From: SKHV01 sp963678565
Lineage (GTDB): Bacteria; Bacteroidota; Bacteroidia; Bacteroidales; Prolixibacteraceae
Length of the DNA stretch: 64,000 nt
NCBI GenBank assembly: GCA_963678565.1
Contig: OY782875.1
Span: 2,356,001 to 2,420,000, forward strand
Direction: 5' to 3'
Shown: positions 1 through 8,939 of the stretch, piece by piece
Layout of the letters: the number at the start of each line of letters is the position of its first letter
How positions within the stretch are numbered: position 1 is the first letter of the stretch
The notes under the pieces: generated by a model
Databases searched by the model: none
What the model was told of the DNA's origin: nothing
What the model saw: the letters and a program-made list of their open reading frames with translations, nothing else
Made by a program: the position numbers and the translations under genes

Positions 1-860
1 TCGCAGGAAATGCACGCCATTCGATAGCTTAATAACGGAGTTTTGCGAGTTGTTTTTGCAAATGTTTCACCCAAAATGGCAAATGTTTTTACACCCCAGT
101 TAGGGATTTTTATTTTGGGGCTAGGTTTTTCTAAAATCTTTGAAGCCACCTTAAAAAATTCTTGATAGGATTGGTTCTCGTTTCCAATAATGTAATACTT
201 CCCATTCGTATCTTCATTAAAACAATTGATTATTGCGTTTGCTACATCTTTTACATGCACAAAGTTCCGACCACCTGTTGTATAGAATTTCAGTTTTCCA
301 TTGGCAAAGTTTAAAATCATCTTTCCAGACCCCGGGGCTGAGTCATAGGCGCCAAGCATAAATGTTGGAAGAATGGCTGTAGCAGCTAAATCTTGCTCTT
401 TTATTGCTTTTAGAAGGGCTTGTAATGCAAAATACTTTGAGTCGATATAATCGAGCTTAAACTTTGCACCAGGAAATATGTATTTTGAGTTTTCAGCAGG
501 AATGGTATTCACTGAACTTGCTGAGCCAACATAGATAAGTTTTTTTACTTTATATTGTAATACTTTATCAATAATATTTTGAGTACCATCAATATTTATC
601 TTGCGAACTAATTTTGAGCGGGAAGGAAAAATCGAAGTACTTGCTGCAGCATGAATTACAATGTCTTGATTGATAATGGCAGCATCGATGGTTTCTGGTT
701 CTAAAATGTCTCCATAAAATGTTATTATATCGAGGCTATGTAAGGTTTTTGATTTTGTGCTTGGATGCAAAAAAACACTCACCTTATAATTCGCATTTAA
801 TAACAATCTAACCAAATTGCTACCCAGCATACCATCGCCACCCGTAACTAATACTTTCAT
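1..860 (-). CDS. NAD-dependent epimerase/dehydratase family protein (3' end outside window)
   Basis: The gene starts at an ATG at 860 and runs leftward off the window edge, so about 286 codons are visible and the C-terminus is missing. The N-terminus reads MKVLVTGGDGMLGSNLVRLL, a Rossmann nucleotide-binding loop of the extended SDR family (residues 7-13). A YIDSK sequence near residue 137 gives the catalytic Tyr-xxx-Lys pair. These features place it with the NAD-dependent epimerase/dehydratase and dihydroflavonol-reductase-like proteins, which oxidise, reduce or epimerise nucleotide sugars or small ketones. The substrate cannot be told from the sequence. It stands alone, separated from the next operon by about 220 bp that holds that operon's terminator. 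Confidence 0.85.
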   Translation of the reverse strand, partial: MKVLVTGGDGMLGSNLVRLLLNANYKVSVFLHPSTKSKTLHSLDIITFYGDILEPETIDAAIINQDIVIHAAASTSIFPSRSKLVRKINIDGTQNIIDKVLQYKVKKLIYVGSASSVNTIPAENSKYIFPGAKFKLDYIDSKYFALQALLKAIKEQDLAATAILPTFMLGAYDSAPGSGKMILNFANGKLKFYTTGGRNFVHVKDVANAIINCFNEDTNGKYYIIGNENQSYQEFFKVASKILEKPSPKIKIPNWGVKTFAILGETFAKTTRKTPLLSYRMACISC

Positions 861-1049
861 AGTTGCTTTGCTTATTGAATGGAACACTGCTCTCCAGAAG
901 AATTACATTAACACTGAAGATTTCCCTGTTTCAAATGCCATTATCATTTGTTACAGATAGCATTATAAGAAATTATTCTTAAATCGACAAGTATTTAATA
1001 CAATCAAATAGCCTAGTTAATTGAATAACATGAATGTGTATTATAGAAA

Positions 1050-1079
1050 AAAGGCTTGGTGTTTTAATTCCAAGCCTTT
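1050..1079 (-). terminator. Rho-independent terminator of the parA-parB-DUF5683-transglycosylase operon
   Basis: A 10-bp perfect stem (AAAGGCTTGG at 1050-1059 with CCAAGCCTTT at 1070-1079) has a 10-nt loop. Read on the minus strand it is followed by a run of T residues. It lies just after the transglycosylase stop codon at 1085. Confidence 0.85.
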
Positions 1080-1084
1080 ATCTA

Positions 1085-2728
1085 TTAATTTATTTTTATT
1101 TTCAATCGTTGTCCAACCCGCAAACTTCTGGAGTTTGAAATTCCATTCATTTTCATGATATTATCCGCTGAAATACCAGGATATCTTCGAGCGATGGTCC
1201 ACAAATTATCACCTCTTCTAACAGTATAATAAACATAACCATCTCCATCAGGTGCTTCGTTCGAATAGCTTTTTGAAGAAGTTACCGGTTTTTGCTTTAA
1301 ACTTGCTTGCTTTTGACTAAATGATAGGTTATTGAGATTGGTATAATATTCTCCCTGTCCTTGGGGAACATAAATTGTCAATTTTTGTCCAACACGAATC
1401 AAATTTCCCCGAATGTTGTTCCAATGGCGCAAGCTTGAGGCTTTTACCCTAAACCATTCAGCAATGTATCCTAAATTGTCACCCGATTTAACCTTGTAGT
1501 AGATTTTATCTTTTCCGGCTATATCAGAAGCAATATATCGATATGAAGTGCTGTTTGGATTTTTAATTTCATTATTTGGGAAATACTCTTCTCGCTTATA
1601 AGCAAAAATATGTTCTTCGAAATCGATAAAACGATTAACATCATCTTGAGGTAAACACAAAGGATAGGGTTTTGTTGGACGAGCAGGAATAATATCTCTA
1701 CGATACATGGGATTTATTTCTCGAAGCAGATCGATATTTAAATCGAGGGTATTTGCAACCTGATTAAGGTTTAAATATTCTTGCACCATAATGGTGTCGG
1801 TAATAATATCAAAGTTGGGCATTTTAACTTCTAAACCATGCTCACGATAATAATGCATTACATAAGTTGCCGAAATAAAAAGCGGAACATATCCTCTTGT
1901 TTCGCGTGGTAATCTATAATAAATCTTCCAATAATCGCGTTGTCCACCTGAACGTCGAATAGCTTTGTTTACATTTCCGGGACCACAATTATAAGCTGCA
2001 ATTACTAGGTGCCAATCCTTATAAATCTTATATAAATCGCTTAAATATCTTGCAGCGGCTTCGGTTGACTTTATAGGATCCATGCGTTCGTCAACGAAAG
2101 TGGTGATTTCCAAGCCATACATTTTCCCAGTAGGGTACATGAATTGCCACAAACCGACAGCTCCAACTGGCGAAACAGCTCGGGCATTCAGTGCCGATTC
2201 AATAATGGCCATATATTTTAATTCTAATGGCATATTGTATTTGTCGAGAATCTGCTCAAATTTCGGAAAGTAGTATTGTGCTAAACCAAGCATATATTCC
2301 ACTTGATCTCTTCTGCGTTCAACATAAAGATTAATAAAGCTCTTGATTGTTTTGTTGTACGATAAATCTACAAAAGCGTCGATGGCCTGTAAGCGATCAA
2401 TTAGCATTGAATCGGGAAGATCTGAAGTCCCTTCATAATCTTCATCGAAGCCATGCAGAACTAAATTATCTTGATCACTTTTGTTGTTATTTTGGTTTAT
2501 TAAGAATGCATTTTTAACATACCAGCTTTTCACTAAGCTATCAAGTTGTTCCCCAATCATTTCTTCGAGATACTCATCGGGGTATGCAAAAAATGTATCC
2601 AAACTTCCCGTTGAATCAAGTTTTGCAATTTCAATCCGTTTCATCGGTTTTACTTTGCTCCTGACGTTATCGGCTGAAATAGAAAGATTTAATAATATTA
2701 TTGGAATGAAAATTAATATACTTTTCAT
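1085..2728 (-). CDS. Membrane-bound lytic transglycosylase (MltD-like) with two LysM domains
   Basis: This is a peptidoglycan-cleaving enzyme of the periplasm. A signal peptide (residues 1-20) is followed by an SLT/goose-lysozyme-type catalytic domain (about 145-290) with the expected catalytic glutamate in the IIESALN motif (E177) and the GAVGLWQFM motif. Two LysM peptidoglycan-binding repeats at about 408-455 and 497-547 (each starting with a V-x-x-GDNL pattern) form the C-terminus. I chose the ATG at 2728 because it starts directly with a signal peptide; an ATG ten codons upstream would overlap the previous gene and precede the signal peptide with a charged extension. It is the last gene of the par operon, an arrangement common in Bacteroidota. 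Length 547 residues. Confidence 0.9.
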   Translation of the reverse strand: MKSILIFIPIILLNLSISADNVRSKVKPMKRIEIAKLDSTGSLDTFFAYPDEYLEEMIGEQLDSLVKSWYVKNAFLINQNNNKSDQDNLVLHGFDEDYEGTSDLPDSMLIDRLQAIDAFVDLSYNKTIKSFINLYVERRRDQVEYMLGLAQYYFPKFEQILDKYNMPLELKYMAIIESALNARAVSPVGAVGLWQFMYPTGKMYGLEITTFVDERMDPIKSTEAAARYLSDLYKIYKDWHLVIAAYNCGPGNVNKAIRRSGGQRDYWKIYYRLPRETRGYVPLFISATYVMHYYREHGLEVKMPNFDIITDTIMVQEYLNLNQVANTLDLNIDLLREINPMYRRDIIPARPTKPYPLCLPQDDVNRFIDFEEHIFAYKREEYFPNNEIKNPNSTSYRYIASDIAGKDKIYYKVKSGDNLGYIAEWFRVKASSLRHWNNIRGNLIRVGQKLTIYVPQGQGEYYTNLNNLSFSQKQASLKQKPVTSSKSYSNEAPDGDGYVYYTVRRGDNLWTIARRYPGISADNIMKMNGISNSRSLRVGQRLKIKIN

Positions 2729-2741
2729 GTACTTTTTAATG

Positions 2742-3362
2742 TTAAAATTTGAATGCAAATTCGGCTCCTAAAATAGGCCTATTTCGTAATGGATCAATTG
2801 TGTATGGCTTAATGTTTAGGCTTAGATCTTCACTTATGTCGAAATCCATAAAGTGTGCTTCAACATTTGCATCTAGTATGTTCAATATATAAACCCCCAC
2901 AGAAACAATAATCATTAAGTCTCGTTGTCGACGATAACTCGAAATAGCTGATTCTAAGCTTTTTTCTATATTTAACAATGTTGATGGATTACTAAAGTCA
3001 TATCCGGAATTCGCAAATATTTTTTCATAGGATTTCGTATTCGGATTACTGTCCACAACATCGAAATAAGCAGTTCTGGCTTCCAGTAATTTATTGTTGT
3101 TCCAGTTTACCGCAATTCCACATCCGGCTAAACCACCATAAACAATTGGAACTTTCCACCAACTTCCATTGTATATTTGTCCCAAGCCCGGTAAAACTGC
3201 AGAAAACATTGTTGCCTTGCGAGGCGAATGTGCCGTAGCAGAAGTATCCGTTGGTACATATAGCGTATCCACTTCGTAGTGTATGTGCTGTGCATTCACT
3301 TTCGATGGAAGTGCACTAAATACAACAAAAATAACAAGTGAAATTTGTAGAAATTGTTTCAA
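2742..3362 (-). CDS. DUF5683 domain-containing protein
   Basis: A 206-residue exported or membrane protein with an N-terminal signal sequence (cleavage likely after KVNA, residues 22-25) followed by the DUF5683 core (motifs MFSAVLPGLGQIYNGSWWK and VPIVYGGLAGCG, residues about 52-83). A second hydrophobic segment follows at about 147-163. DUF5683 has no established biochemical role; it occurs in Bacteroidota between parB and a lytic transglycosylase, as here, 10 bp after parB and 13 bp before the transglycosylase start. The context suggests an envelope role connected to growth or division, which is inference only. Confidence 0.8.
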   Translation of the reverse strand: MKQFLQISLVIFVVFSALPSKVNAQHIHYEVDTLYVPTDTSATAHSPRKATMFSAVLPGLGQIYNGSWWKVPIVYGGLAGCGIAVNWNNNKLLEARTAYFDVVDSNPNTKSYEKIFANSGYDFSNPSTLLNIEKSLESAISSYRRQRDLMIIVSVGVYILNILDANVEAHFMDFDISEDLSLNIKPYTIDPLRNRPILGAEFAFKF

Positions 3363-3372
3363 TTTTCTGATC

Positions 3373-4245
3373 TTAATTATTTAATTCATCAATTATTCCT
3401 ATGATTCTTTCTAAATCAGATGCGGAATCAAACGGGATAACGATTTTACCTCTTCCTTTATTGTTTATTCTAAAGTCAACGTTGGTTCTAAAATGTTTCG
3501 ATAAATGACTTTGCAATTCATCATATTCCTTAGGTGTTTTAGATGCTTTGTTTCTTGCTGCAGGAATTTCGTTTCCCTCGGAATTTAGGTTACGAACAAT
3601 TTCTTCAATTTTGCGAACCGAAAAATTATACTTAATTATTTGTTTGTAAAGCATAATCTGTGTTTCAGGATCATCAACATTGATAATTGCCCGAGCATGC
3701 CCCATCGATATTTCTTTTTCGATGATTGCCTTTTGAATAATAGCAGGCAATTTTAACAAGCGCAAATAATTGGATATGGTTGATCTTTTTTTACCAACAC
3801 GTTCGCTTAAAAGTTCTTGTGTTAGTTTGCATTCTTCCATCAGTCGTTGGTAACTCAAAGCTACTTCAATTGCATCTAAATCTTCACGTTGAATATTCTC
3901 CACCAAAGCCAACTCCAACATATTATTATCGTCGGTTTCGCGAATAAAAGCCGGAACTTGTTTTAATCCGGCTAATTTTGACGCACGAAATCGACGTTCG
4001 CCAGCAATGATTTGGTACGATTCATCTGAAACTTTACGCAAGGTAAGCGGTTGGATAATTCCTAATTCAATAATTGAATTAGCCAATTCCTGAAGTGCTT
4101 CTTCGTCAAATGTATTTCGAGGTTGCCAAGGGTTGGCAACGATCTTAGTAACATCGATCTCATCAATTGCTGAAACTGAATTTACTTTTCCCGCATCATC
4201 AATTAATGCTCCTAAACCTCTTCCTAACGCACTTCTTTTAGCCAT
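3373..4245 (-). CDS. parB: Chromosome partitioning protein ParB
   Basis: The parS-binding CTPase of the ParABS chromosome segregation system. The N-terminus (MAKRSALGRGLGALI) is typical of chromosomal ParB. The ParB/Srx-type nucleotide-binding domain contains the GERRFRA motif near residue 81, followed by a helix-turn-helix (about 143-165, LSERVGKKRSTISNYLRLLK) that reads parS, and a C-terminal dimerisation segment. Its 290 residues fit the family. It lies 22 bp downstream of parA in the same operon. No canonical parS site was recognised in the window. Confidence 0.95.
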   Translation of the reverse strand: MAKRSALGRGLGALIDDAGKVNSVSAIDEIDVTKIVANPWQPRNTFDEEALQELANSIIELGIIQPLTLRKVSDESYQIIAGERRFRASKLAGLKQVPAFIRETDDNNMLELALVENIQREDLDAIEVALSYQRLMEECKLTQELLSERVGKKRSTISNYLRLLKLPAIIQKAIIEKEISMGHARAIINVDDPETQIMLYKQIIKYNFSVRKIEEIVRNLNSEGNEIPAARNKASKTPKEYDELQSHLSKHFRTNVDFRINNKGRGKIVIPFDSASDLERIIGIIDELNN

Positions 4246-4267
4246 AATGAATTTTTACAATTTAAAA

Positions 4268-5032
4268 TTAAGAATTTTTGCTAATTAACTCTTCAGCTAA
4301 ACTTAAGTAGTTAACTGCGCCTTTTGAATTGGCATCGTATAACAATGCTGGTTTTCCAAAACTAGGTGCTTCACTCAAACGAATATTACGATGAATTACC
4401 GACTCGAAAACCATATCTTGAAAATGACGTTTAACCTCTTCCAAAACCTGATTCGACAAGTTTAAGCGACCATCATACATTGTTAATAGAAATCCTTCTA
4501 TTTGCAATTCTGTATTGAGTCTGTTTTGGATGATTTTTATAGTATTCAAGAGTTTCCCTAGACCTTCAAGCGCAAAATATTCGCATTGAACCGGAATGAT
4601 TACAGAATCGGCTGCGCTTAATGCATTAACTGTAATTAAACCTAAGGAAGGAGAGCAGTCGATTAAAATGTAGTCGTAAGCATCTTTTACAATGTCTAAG
4701 ACCTCTTTTAACACTTTTTCTCTATTTTCGGAATTGAGCATTTCAATTTCAGCTCCAACCAAATCAATGTGCGAAGGAATTAAATCTAAGTGATCAATTT
4801 CGGTATGAACAATTGCTTCATTGGTGTTAATACGATCGATAAAACATTCGTAAATGCTTTTTTCAACTTCATTTAAATCGAAGCCCAAACCCGATGTTGC
4901 ATTTGCTTGTGGATCAGCATCAATTACTAAAACCTTCTTCTCTAGAACTGCTAAACTTGCAGCCAAATTAATAGTTGTTGTTGTTTTTCCAACGCCTCCT
5001 TTTTGATTGGCCAAAGCAATAATTTTCCCCAT
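4268..5032 (-). CDS. parA: Chromosome partitioning ATPase ParA (Soj)
   Basis: A deviant Walker-type ATPase that drives segregation of ParB-bound origins. The deviant Walker A box KGGVGKTTT lies at residues 11-19, the A' motif VIDADPQANAT at about 36-46, and the Walker B segment YILIDCSPSLG near 115. The ATG at 5032 is preferred: a possible TTG start seven codons upstream would overlap a Bacteroidota -7 promoter element (5055-5062). It is first gene of the parA-parB-DUF5683-transglycosylase operon. Length 254 residues, normal for the family. Confidence 0.95.
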   Translation of the reverse strand: MGKIIALANQKGGVGKTTTTINLAASLAVLEKKVLVIDADPQANATSGLGFDLNEVEKSIYECFIDRINTNEAIVHTEIDHLDLIPSHIDLVGAEIEMLNSENREKVLKEVLDIVKDAYDYILIDCSPSLGLITVNALSAADSVIIPVQCEYFALEGLGKLLNTIKIIQNRLNTELQIEGFLLTMYDGRLNLSNQVLEEVKRHFQDMVFESVIHRNIRLSEAPSFGKPALLYDANSKGAVNYLSLAEELISKNS

Positions 5033-5054
5033 GTGGATTTTATTTAGTTGCAAC

Positions 5055-5062
5055 CAAAAATA
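5055..5062 (-). promoter_or_regulatory. Putative -7 promoter element of parA
   Basis: Read on the minus strand the octamer is TATTTTTG, a perfect match to the Bacteroidota -7 element TAnnTTTG, 22 bp upstream of the parA ATG. No good TTTG -33 box was seen at the usual spacing, so support rests on the -7 match and position. Confidence 0.4.
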
Positions 5063-5248
5063 GTATTTTAAGCTATAATAACAGGTTAAATAAGCTTGTA
5101 AATCCGTAATATTTATTCACACCTGTTAATAAACGGTTAGTAACTTTGGTTTAACTAGGCTAAGATGGACAGACGCAATGGTTGATGTGCACTTTATTTA
5201 TTATATGGAACAATTTTTATCCTCATAATAAATAAAGCGTATTCGGTT

Positions 5249-6616
5249 TTAGTTCTCTTTAAAGTACTTAATCAAATCTGAAGCAGTGATATTTTCCTGG
5301 GTTCCCTTGATCATGTCTTTAACAGTCACCTCGTTTGCTTCAATTTCTTGCGACCCTGCTAAGATTACAAAAGGTATCGACTTTCGATTGGCATAAGTCA
5401 TTTGCTTTTTCATTTTTGCCGATTCGGGATAGATTTCACAAGAAATTCCGGCATTACGAAGTTTCGCAATCAATGGGAGTGCAAAAGCTTCTTCTTTTGG
5501 GCCAAAGTTGACAAACATGATTTGTGAGGCTGCCGATGCTTCTTCCGGAAATAATTCCAACTGGGTCATTACATCATATATTCTGTCTGCCCCAAATGAT
5601 ATTCCAACTCCTGAAACATCTGGTAGTCCAAAAATTCCGGTTAAATCGTCATATCTACCACCACCTGTGATACTTCCAATTTCAGCGTCTAAAGCCTTTA
5701 CCTCGAAAATTGCTCCAGTGTAATAATTTAATCCACGTGCTAAGGTTAGGTCTAATTCAACAGGAACTTTAACATTTAAACTGTTCAAGTATTTGAAAAT
5801 GGTTTTCAATTCATCAATACCTTTCAAACCAATTTCAGAAGCAGCAATAGTTCTCGAAATTTGTTCCAATTTTTCTTCATTGCTTCCCGATAACCCTAAT
5901 ATTGGTTGAAGTTTTGAAACCGATTCTTCTGAAATTCCTTTTGAAATGAGCTCTGCATTCACTTTTTCAAGACCAATCTTATCCAACTTGTCAATAGCAA
6001 CTGTAATATCAATCATACGGTCAGCAGCGCCAATCGACTCAGCAATTCCAGCCAAAATTTTACGATTATTGAGCTTTAATACAACATTAATGTTTAATCG
6101 TTCATAAACTGCTTCAACAATCTGAATTAATTCTACCTCGTTAAGAAGCGAGTTACTGCCAATAACGTCAACATCGCACTGATAAAATTCACGATATCTT
6201 CCTTTTTGTGGACGGTCGGCACGCCAAACAGGTTGAATTTGATAACGCTTGAAGGGAAATACCAGATCGTTTCGATTTTGAACAACAAAACGAGCAAATG
6301 GTACGGTTAAGTCGTAGCGCAATCCTTTTTCTGAAATTTTATTGGTGATTTTAATAGAATCTTTTTCATTTAAAAGATCCGTGGGGACTTTAGAAGCAAA
6401 ATCTCCAGAGTTCAAGATTTTAAACAATAATTTATCTCCTTCTTCTCCATATTTTCCCATCAAGGTTGAAAGGTTTTCCATTGCCGGGGTTTCAATCGGT
6501 TGAAACCCGTAGAGTTTAAAGACTGACTTAATTGTATCGAAAATAAAATTGCGTCGAGCCATAAGCTCTGGAAAAAAATCTCTAGTTCCTTTAGGTATTG
6601 ATGGTTTCTGTGCCAT
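5249..6616 (-). CDS. hisS: Histidyl-tRNA synthetase
   Basis: Class II aminoacyl-tRNA synthetase that charges tRNA-His in the cytoplasm. Class II motif 1 lies around FQPIETPAMENL (about 37-49), motif 2 contains the pair KGRYREFYQCDVD (about 136-149), and the histidine-specific LARGLNYYTGAIFE segment is near residue 291. The C-terminal anticodon-binding domain covers about the last 95 residues. Length 455, slightly longer than the E. coli enzyme, as usual in Bacteroidota. It is monocistronic, divergent from the tetR gene, and has a good promoter match directly upstream. Confidence 0.96.
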   Translation of the reverse strand: MAQKPSIPKGTRDFFPELMARRNFIFDTIKSVFKLYGFQPIETPAMENLSTLMGKYGEEGDKLLFKILNSGDFASKVPTDLLNEKDSIKITNKISEKGLRYDLTVPFARFVVQNRNDLVFPFKRYQIQPVWRADRPQKGRYREFYQCDVDVIGSNSLLNEVELIQIVEAVYERLNINVVLKLNNRKILAGIAESIGAADRMIDITVAIDKLDKIGLEKVNAELISKGISEESVSKLQPILGLSGSNEEKLEQISRTIAASEIGLKGIDELKTIFKYLNSLNVKVPVELDLTLARGLNYYTGAIFEVKALDAEIGSITGGGRYDDLTGIFGLPDVSGVGISFGADRIYDVMTQLELFPEEASAASQIMFVNFGPKEEAFALPLIAKLRNAGISCEIYPESAKMKKQMTYANRKSIPFVILAGSQEIEANEVTVKDMIKGTQENITASDLIKYFKEN

Positions 6617-6640
6617 TTTGTTTTTGTTGTTAAAGGCTGC

Positions 6641-6670
6641 AAAATTAATTATTCAATATTTAGGTGCAAA
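6641..6670 (-). promoter_or_regulatory. hisS promoter (TTTG / TAnnTTTG)
   Basis: On the minus strand TTTG (6670-6667) is followed after 18 bp by TAATTTTG (6648-6641), matching the Bacteroidota -33 and -7 elements with perfect hexamer/octamer identity and near-normal spacing. The hisS ATG is about 25 nt downstream. Confidence 0.65.
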
Positions 6671-6739
6671 CTGTAATTCTTAAATTAAATGTAATACTTA
6701 CATATTTAATCATTAAAAATGTATTCGTCCCTAAAAATT

Positions 6740-6820
6740 GACCGTTCGTCGAAAATAATCGATTTTCACAATGATTTAACAAGTAAAAACTTTAAACACA
6801 AACAAAGTTTTCTACATTTG
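6740..6820 (+). promoter_or_regulatory. Promoter region of the tetR-efflux operon with possible TetR operator
   Basis: TACATTTG at 6813-6820 matches the TAnnTTTG -7 element, with TTTA at 6791-6794 in the -33 position (18-bp spacer), 16 bp upstream of the tetR start. Further upstream, GACCGTTCGTC at 6740-6750 has GAC/GTC dyad ends and resembles the cores bound by TetR-family proteins. The operator reading is weak, because only one short copy is seen and it lies some 60 bp from the -7 element. Confidence 0.4.
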
Positions 6821-6835
6821 TGCTGAATTTTAGTT

Positions 6836-7450
6836 ATGGAATTAAGAGAAAAAATAATAAAAGTAGCAGGTGACTTGTTTATTTCTGAAGGGATAAGACA
6901 GGTTACAATGGATCGAATTGCTCATGATGTTGGTATTTCCAAACGAACCGTATATGAGAATTACAAAGATAAGAACGATTTACTCAGTAATTTTTTGATA
7001 AGTGGAATGATTCGCTTTAAAAAGCAAACACTTACTATGATAAAAGATGCTGATAATGTTATAGATGCGCTATTTCGATTTAGTGAGTCAAATCGAAAAA
7101 TGATGAAGGATATTAATCCTTTATTTTTTGACGATTTAAAAAAGTATCATAGTAATGTTGCAAACGATTTGATGAATAATCATTCCATTCGAAATCGCGA
7201 AATTTCATATACTATATTAAAAAAAGGTGTAAATGAGGGGACATTTATCAAATCAATCGACATTGATTTAGCCAACGAATTTATTCATAATGTGATGGAA
7301 TTCTTTCACAAAAAGGATATTTGTGGAGAAGTGGATCATGTTGTGTTCTGGAAAACTGTGCATTTACCTTATTTAAAAGGAATCTGTACAGAAAAGGGAC
7401 TCGTTATATTAAATTCTTTTTTGGAAAAACACGAAAACTATAATAAATAA
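6836..7450 (+). CDS. TetR/AcrR family transcriptional regulator
   Basis: A 204-residue DNA-binding repressor. The N-terminal helix-turn-helix (about residues 5-50, with QVTMDRIAHDVGISKRTVYENYKDK) is typical of TetR regulators; the rest is an alpha-helical ligand domain without recognisable specificity. It is followed after 21 bp by a TolC-adaptor-RND pump set on the same strand, so it probably controls that operon and itself, in response to a pump substrate. The effector is unknown. Confidence 0.9.
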   Translation: MELREKIIKVAGDLFISEGIRQVTMDRIAHDVGISKRTVYENYKDKNDLLSNFLISGMIRFKKQTLTMIKDADNVIDALFRFSESNRKMMKDINPLFFDDLKKYHSNVANDLMNNHSIRNREISYTILKKGVNEGTFIKSIDIDLANEFIHNVMEFFHKKDICGEVDHVVFWKTVHLPYLKGICTEKGLVILNSFLEKHENYNK

Positions 7451-7471
7451 TAAAGTTTAAATAATAGCAAA

Positions 7472-8923
7472 ATGAATCACAAATTACTTTTAACATGCAT
7501 ATTTTTATTGTTCTGGGGAGCATTGTTTGCTCAGGACAGACTTGTGTTAGACCTTAGGGAAGCGCAAGAATATGCGATCGAAAATAATCGAACTTTAAAA
7601 TCGGCGGAGTTGGATATAGCTAAAGCTGAACTGCAATTCAAACAAGCAGTTGCTCAGGGACTTCCTCAAGTCGATGCAAGTTTAGATTATACCAATTATT
7701 TTAATTACGAAATTGAGTTCGATTTAGGTTTTGGTGCTGATTTTTCAAGTATCTCGAATGAACAAATGAATCAGGCAATGACTAAAACCCTTTCTGAATT
7801 CTCAGGGGATCCTGCAATGGGGCTTACTGGTGCAACCCCGCAAGATATTTATAATTATCAGGCAGGGTCGTACTATTCTCAGGAATTAAGCTCTATGCTT
7901 CCGGGAACGAAAATTAAAATGACACATGCTTCAACCGGAACAATTCAATTAGGCCAGCTAATCTATAGCGGACAGTATTGGGTTGGCTTGCAAACTGCAA
8001 AGCTAGGTAAACAAATTGCCGAGCATGGTTATGAAAACTCGATTCTTGATGTAAAGCAGAGTGTAATTAATAGTTACTTTATGATTTTAGTAACTGAAAA
8101 GTCGCTTGAAATCATCAAAGAGTCAATTTCAGACCTAAAAGAAATTGAAGGCCATACCAGAAATATGTATGATAATGGTATGGCAGAGCAAACCGATGTT
8201 GATCAAATTAGCATACAAGTGAACATGCTTGAAAACAATCGCCGTTCAATTGAGAGAACCGTAAAAGTTGGTTATAATCTTTTGAAATTCCAGCTTGGAG
8301 TTGATTATGCTACTGAAGTCGAATTATCAGAACCTTTAGGAAAATTATTGGGGGAAGTTGTTTCAGAAGATTCGGAAGGAAATTCGATAAAAAACAACCC
8401 TGTTTTAAAATTAACTGAAGCCAGCGAGGCGATGAGCGAACAAATGGTGAAAATGGAAAAAATGGCTTATACACCAACCGTGAGCGGATTTTATGCTTTT
8501 AATCAAAAGTTTTTAGCAACTGGTTTAGACATGACTCCGCCTCAATTAGTTGGGGTGACTATGAATATTCCGGTTTTCTCAAGTGGATTAAGAAAACATA
8601 AAGTAGCACAAGCTCGATTAGAAGCAGAGCAAGCACGCCTTGAAAAAGAAACTTTAACCGAATCTTTATTGATGCAAGAAAAGCAGTTGATGTTTGACTT
8701 GAATTCTGCAATTGAAAATTACGAGGCACAGAAAGAAAATGTAGAGGTTGCAAAACGTGTTTACAAAAATGTTAACGACAAATTTGAGCAAGGAGTGGTG
8801 TCAAGTTTAGATTTGACTCAATCAAATAGCAATTACCTACAAGCAGAAACCAATTTTGTTCAAGCTACCTTGGCGTTGGTGCAAGCACAAATTGCTTTGG
8901 ATAAATTATATAACAATCTGTAA
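7472..8923 (+). CDS. TolC family outer membrane efflux protein
   Basis: Outer-membrane channel of a tripartite exporter. A signal peptide (residues 1-20, ending at LFAQ) precedes two outer-membrane-efflux repeats rich in long amphipathic helices, for example LDLREAQEYAIENNRTLKSA near the start and VYKNVNDKFEQGVVSSLDL near the end. Both are hallmark positions of the TolC fold. Length 483 residues is usual. It lies between the TetR gene and the adaptor and RND genes (gaps of 21 and 16 bp), so it should be the outer-membrane partner of that pump. Confidence 0.92.
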   Translation: MNHKLLLTCIFLLFWGALFAQDRLVLDLREAQEYAIENNRTLKSAELDIAKAELQFKQAVAQGLPQVDASLDYTNYFNYEIEFDLGFGADFSSISNEQMNQAMTKTLSEFSGDPAMGLTGATPQDIYNYQAGSYYSQELSSMLPGTKIKMTHASTGTIQLGQLIYSGQYWVGLQTAKLGKQIAEHGYENSILDVKQSVINSYFMILVTEKSLEIIKESISDLKEIEGHTRNMYDNGMAEQTDVDQISIQVNMLENNRRSIERTVKVGYNLLKFQLGVDYATEVELSEPLGKLLGEVVSEDSEGNSIKNNPVLKLTEASEAMSEQMVKMEKMAYTPTVSGFYAFNQKFLATGLDMTPPQLVGVTMNIPVFSSGLRKHKVAQARLEAEQARLEKETLTESLLMQEKQLMFDLNSAIENYEAQKENVEVAKRVYKNVNDKFEQGVVSSLDLTQSNSNYLQAETNFVQATLALVQAQIALDKLYNNL

Positions 8924-8939
8924 ATAAATAAAATTAGAT

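Noticed and set aside
2082..2771. Plus-strand open frames over the transglycosylase gene
   Set aside because: They are shadows of the minus-strand gene with LysM and SLT domains and carry no recognisable features.
5033..5053. Longer parA frame from an upstream TTG
   Set aside because: It would begin at the edge of a perfect -7 element; the ATG gives the canonical ParA N-terminus.
5113..5121. TTATTCACA, a match to the DnaA box consensus upstream of parA
   Set aside because: A single copy; another match (TGTGAATAA) occurs before the CotH gene, so such matches are expected by chance in AT-rich DNA.
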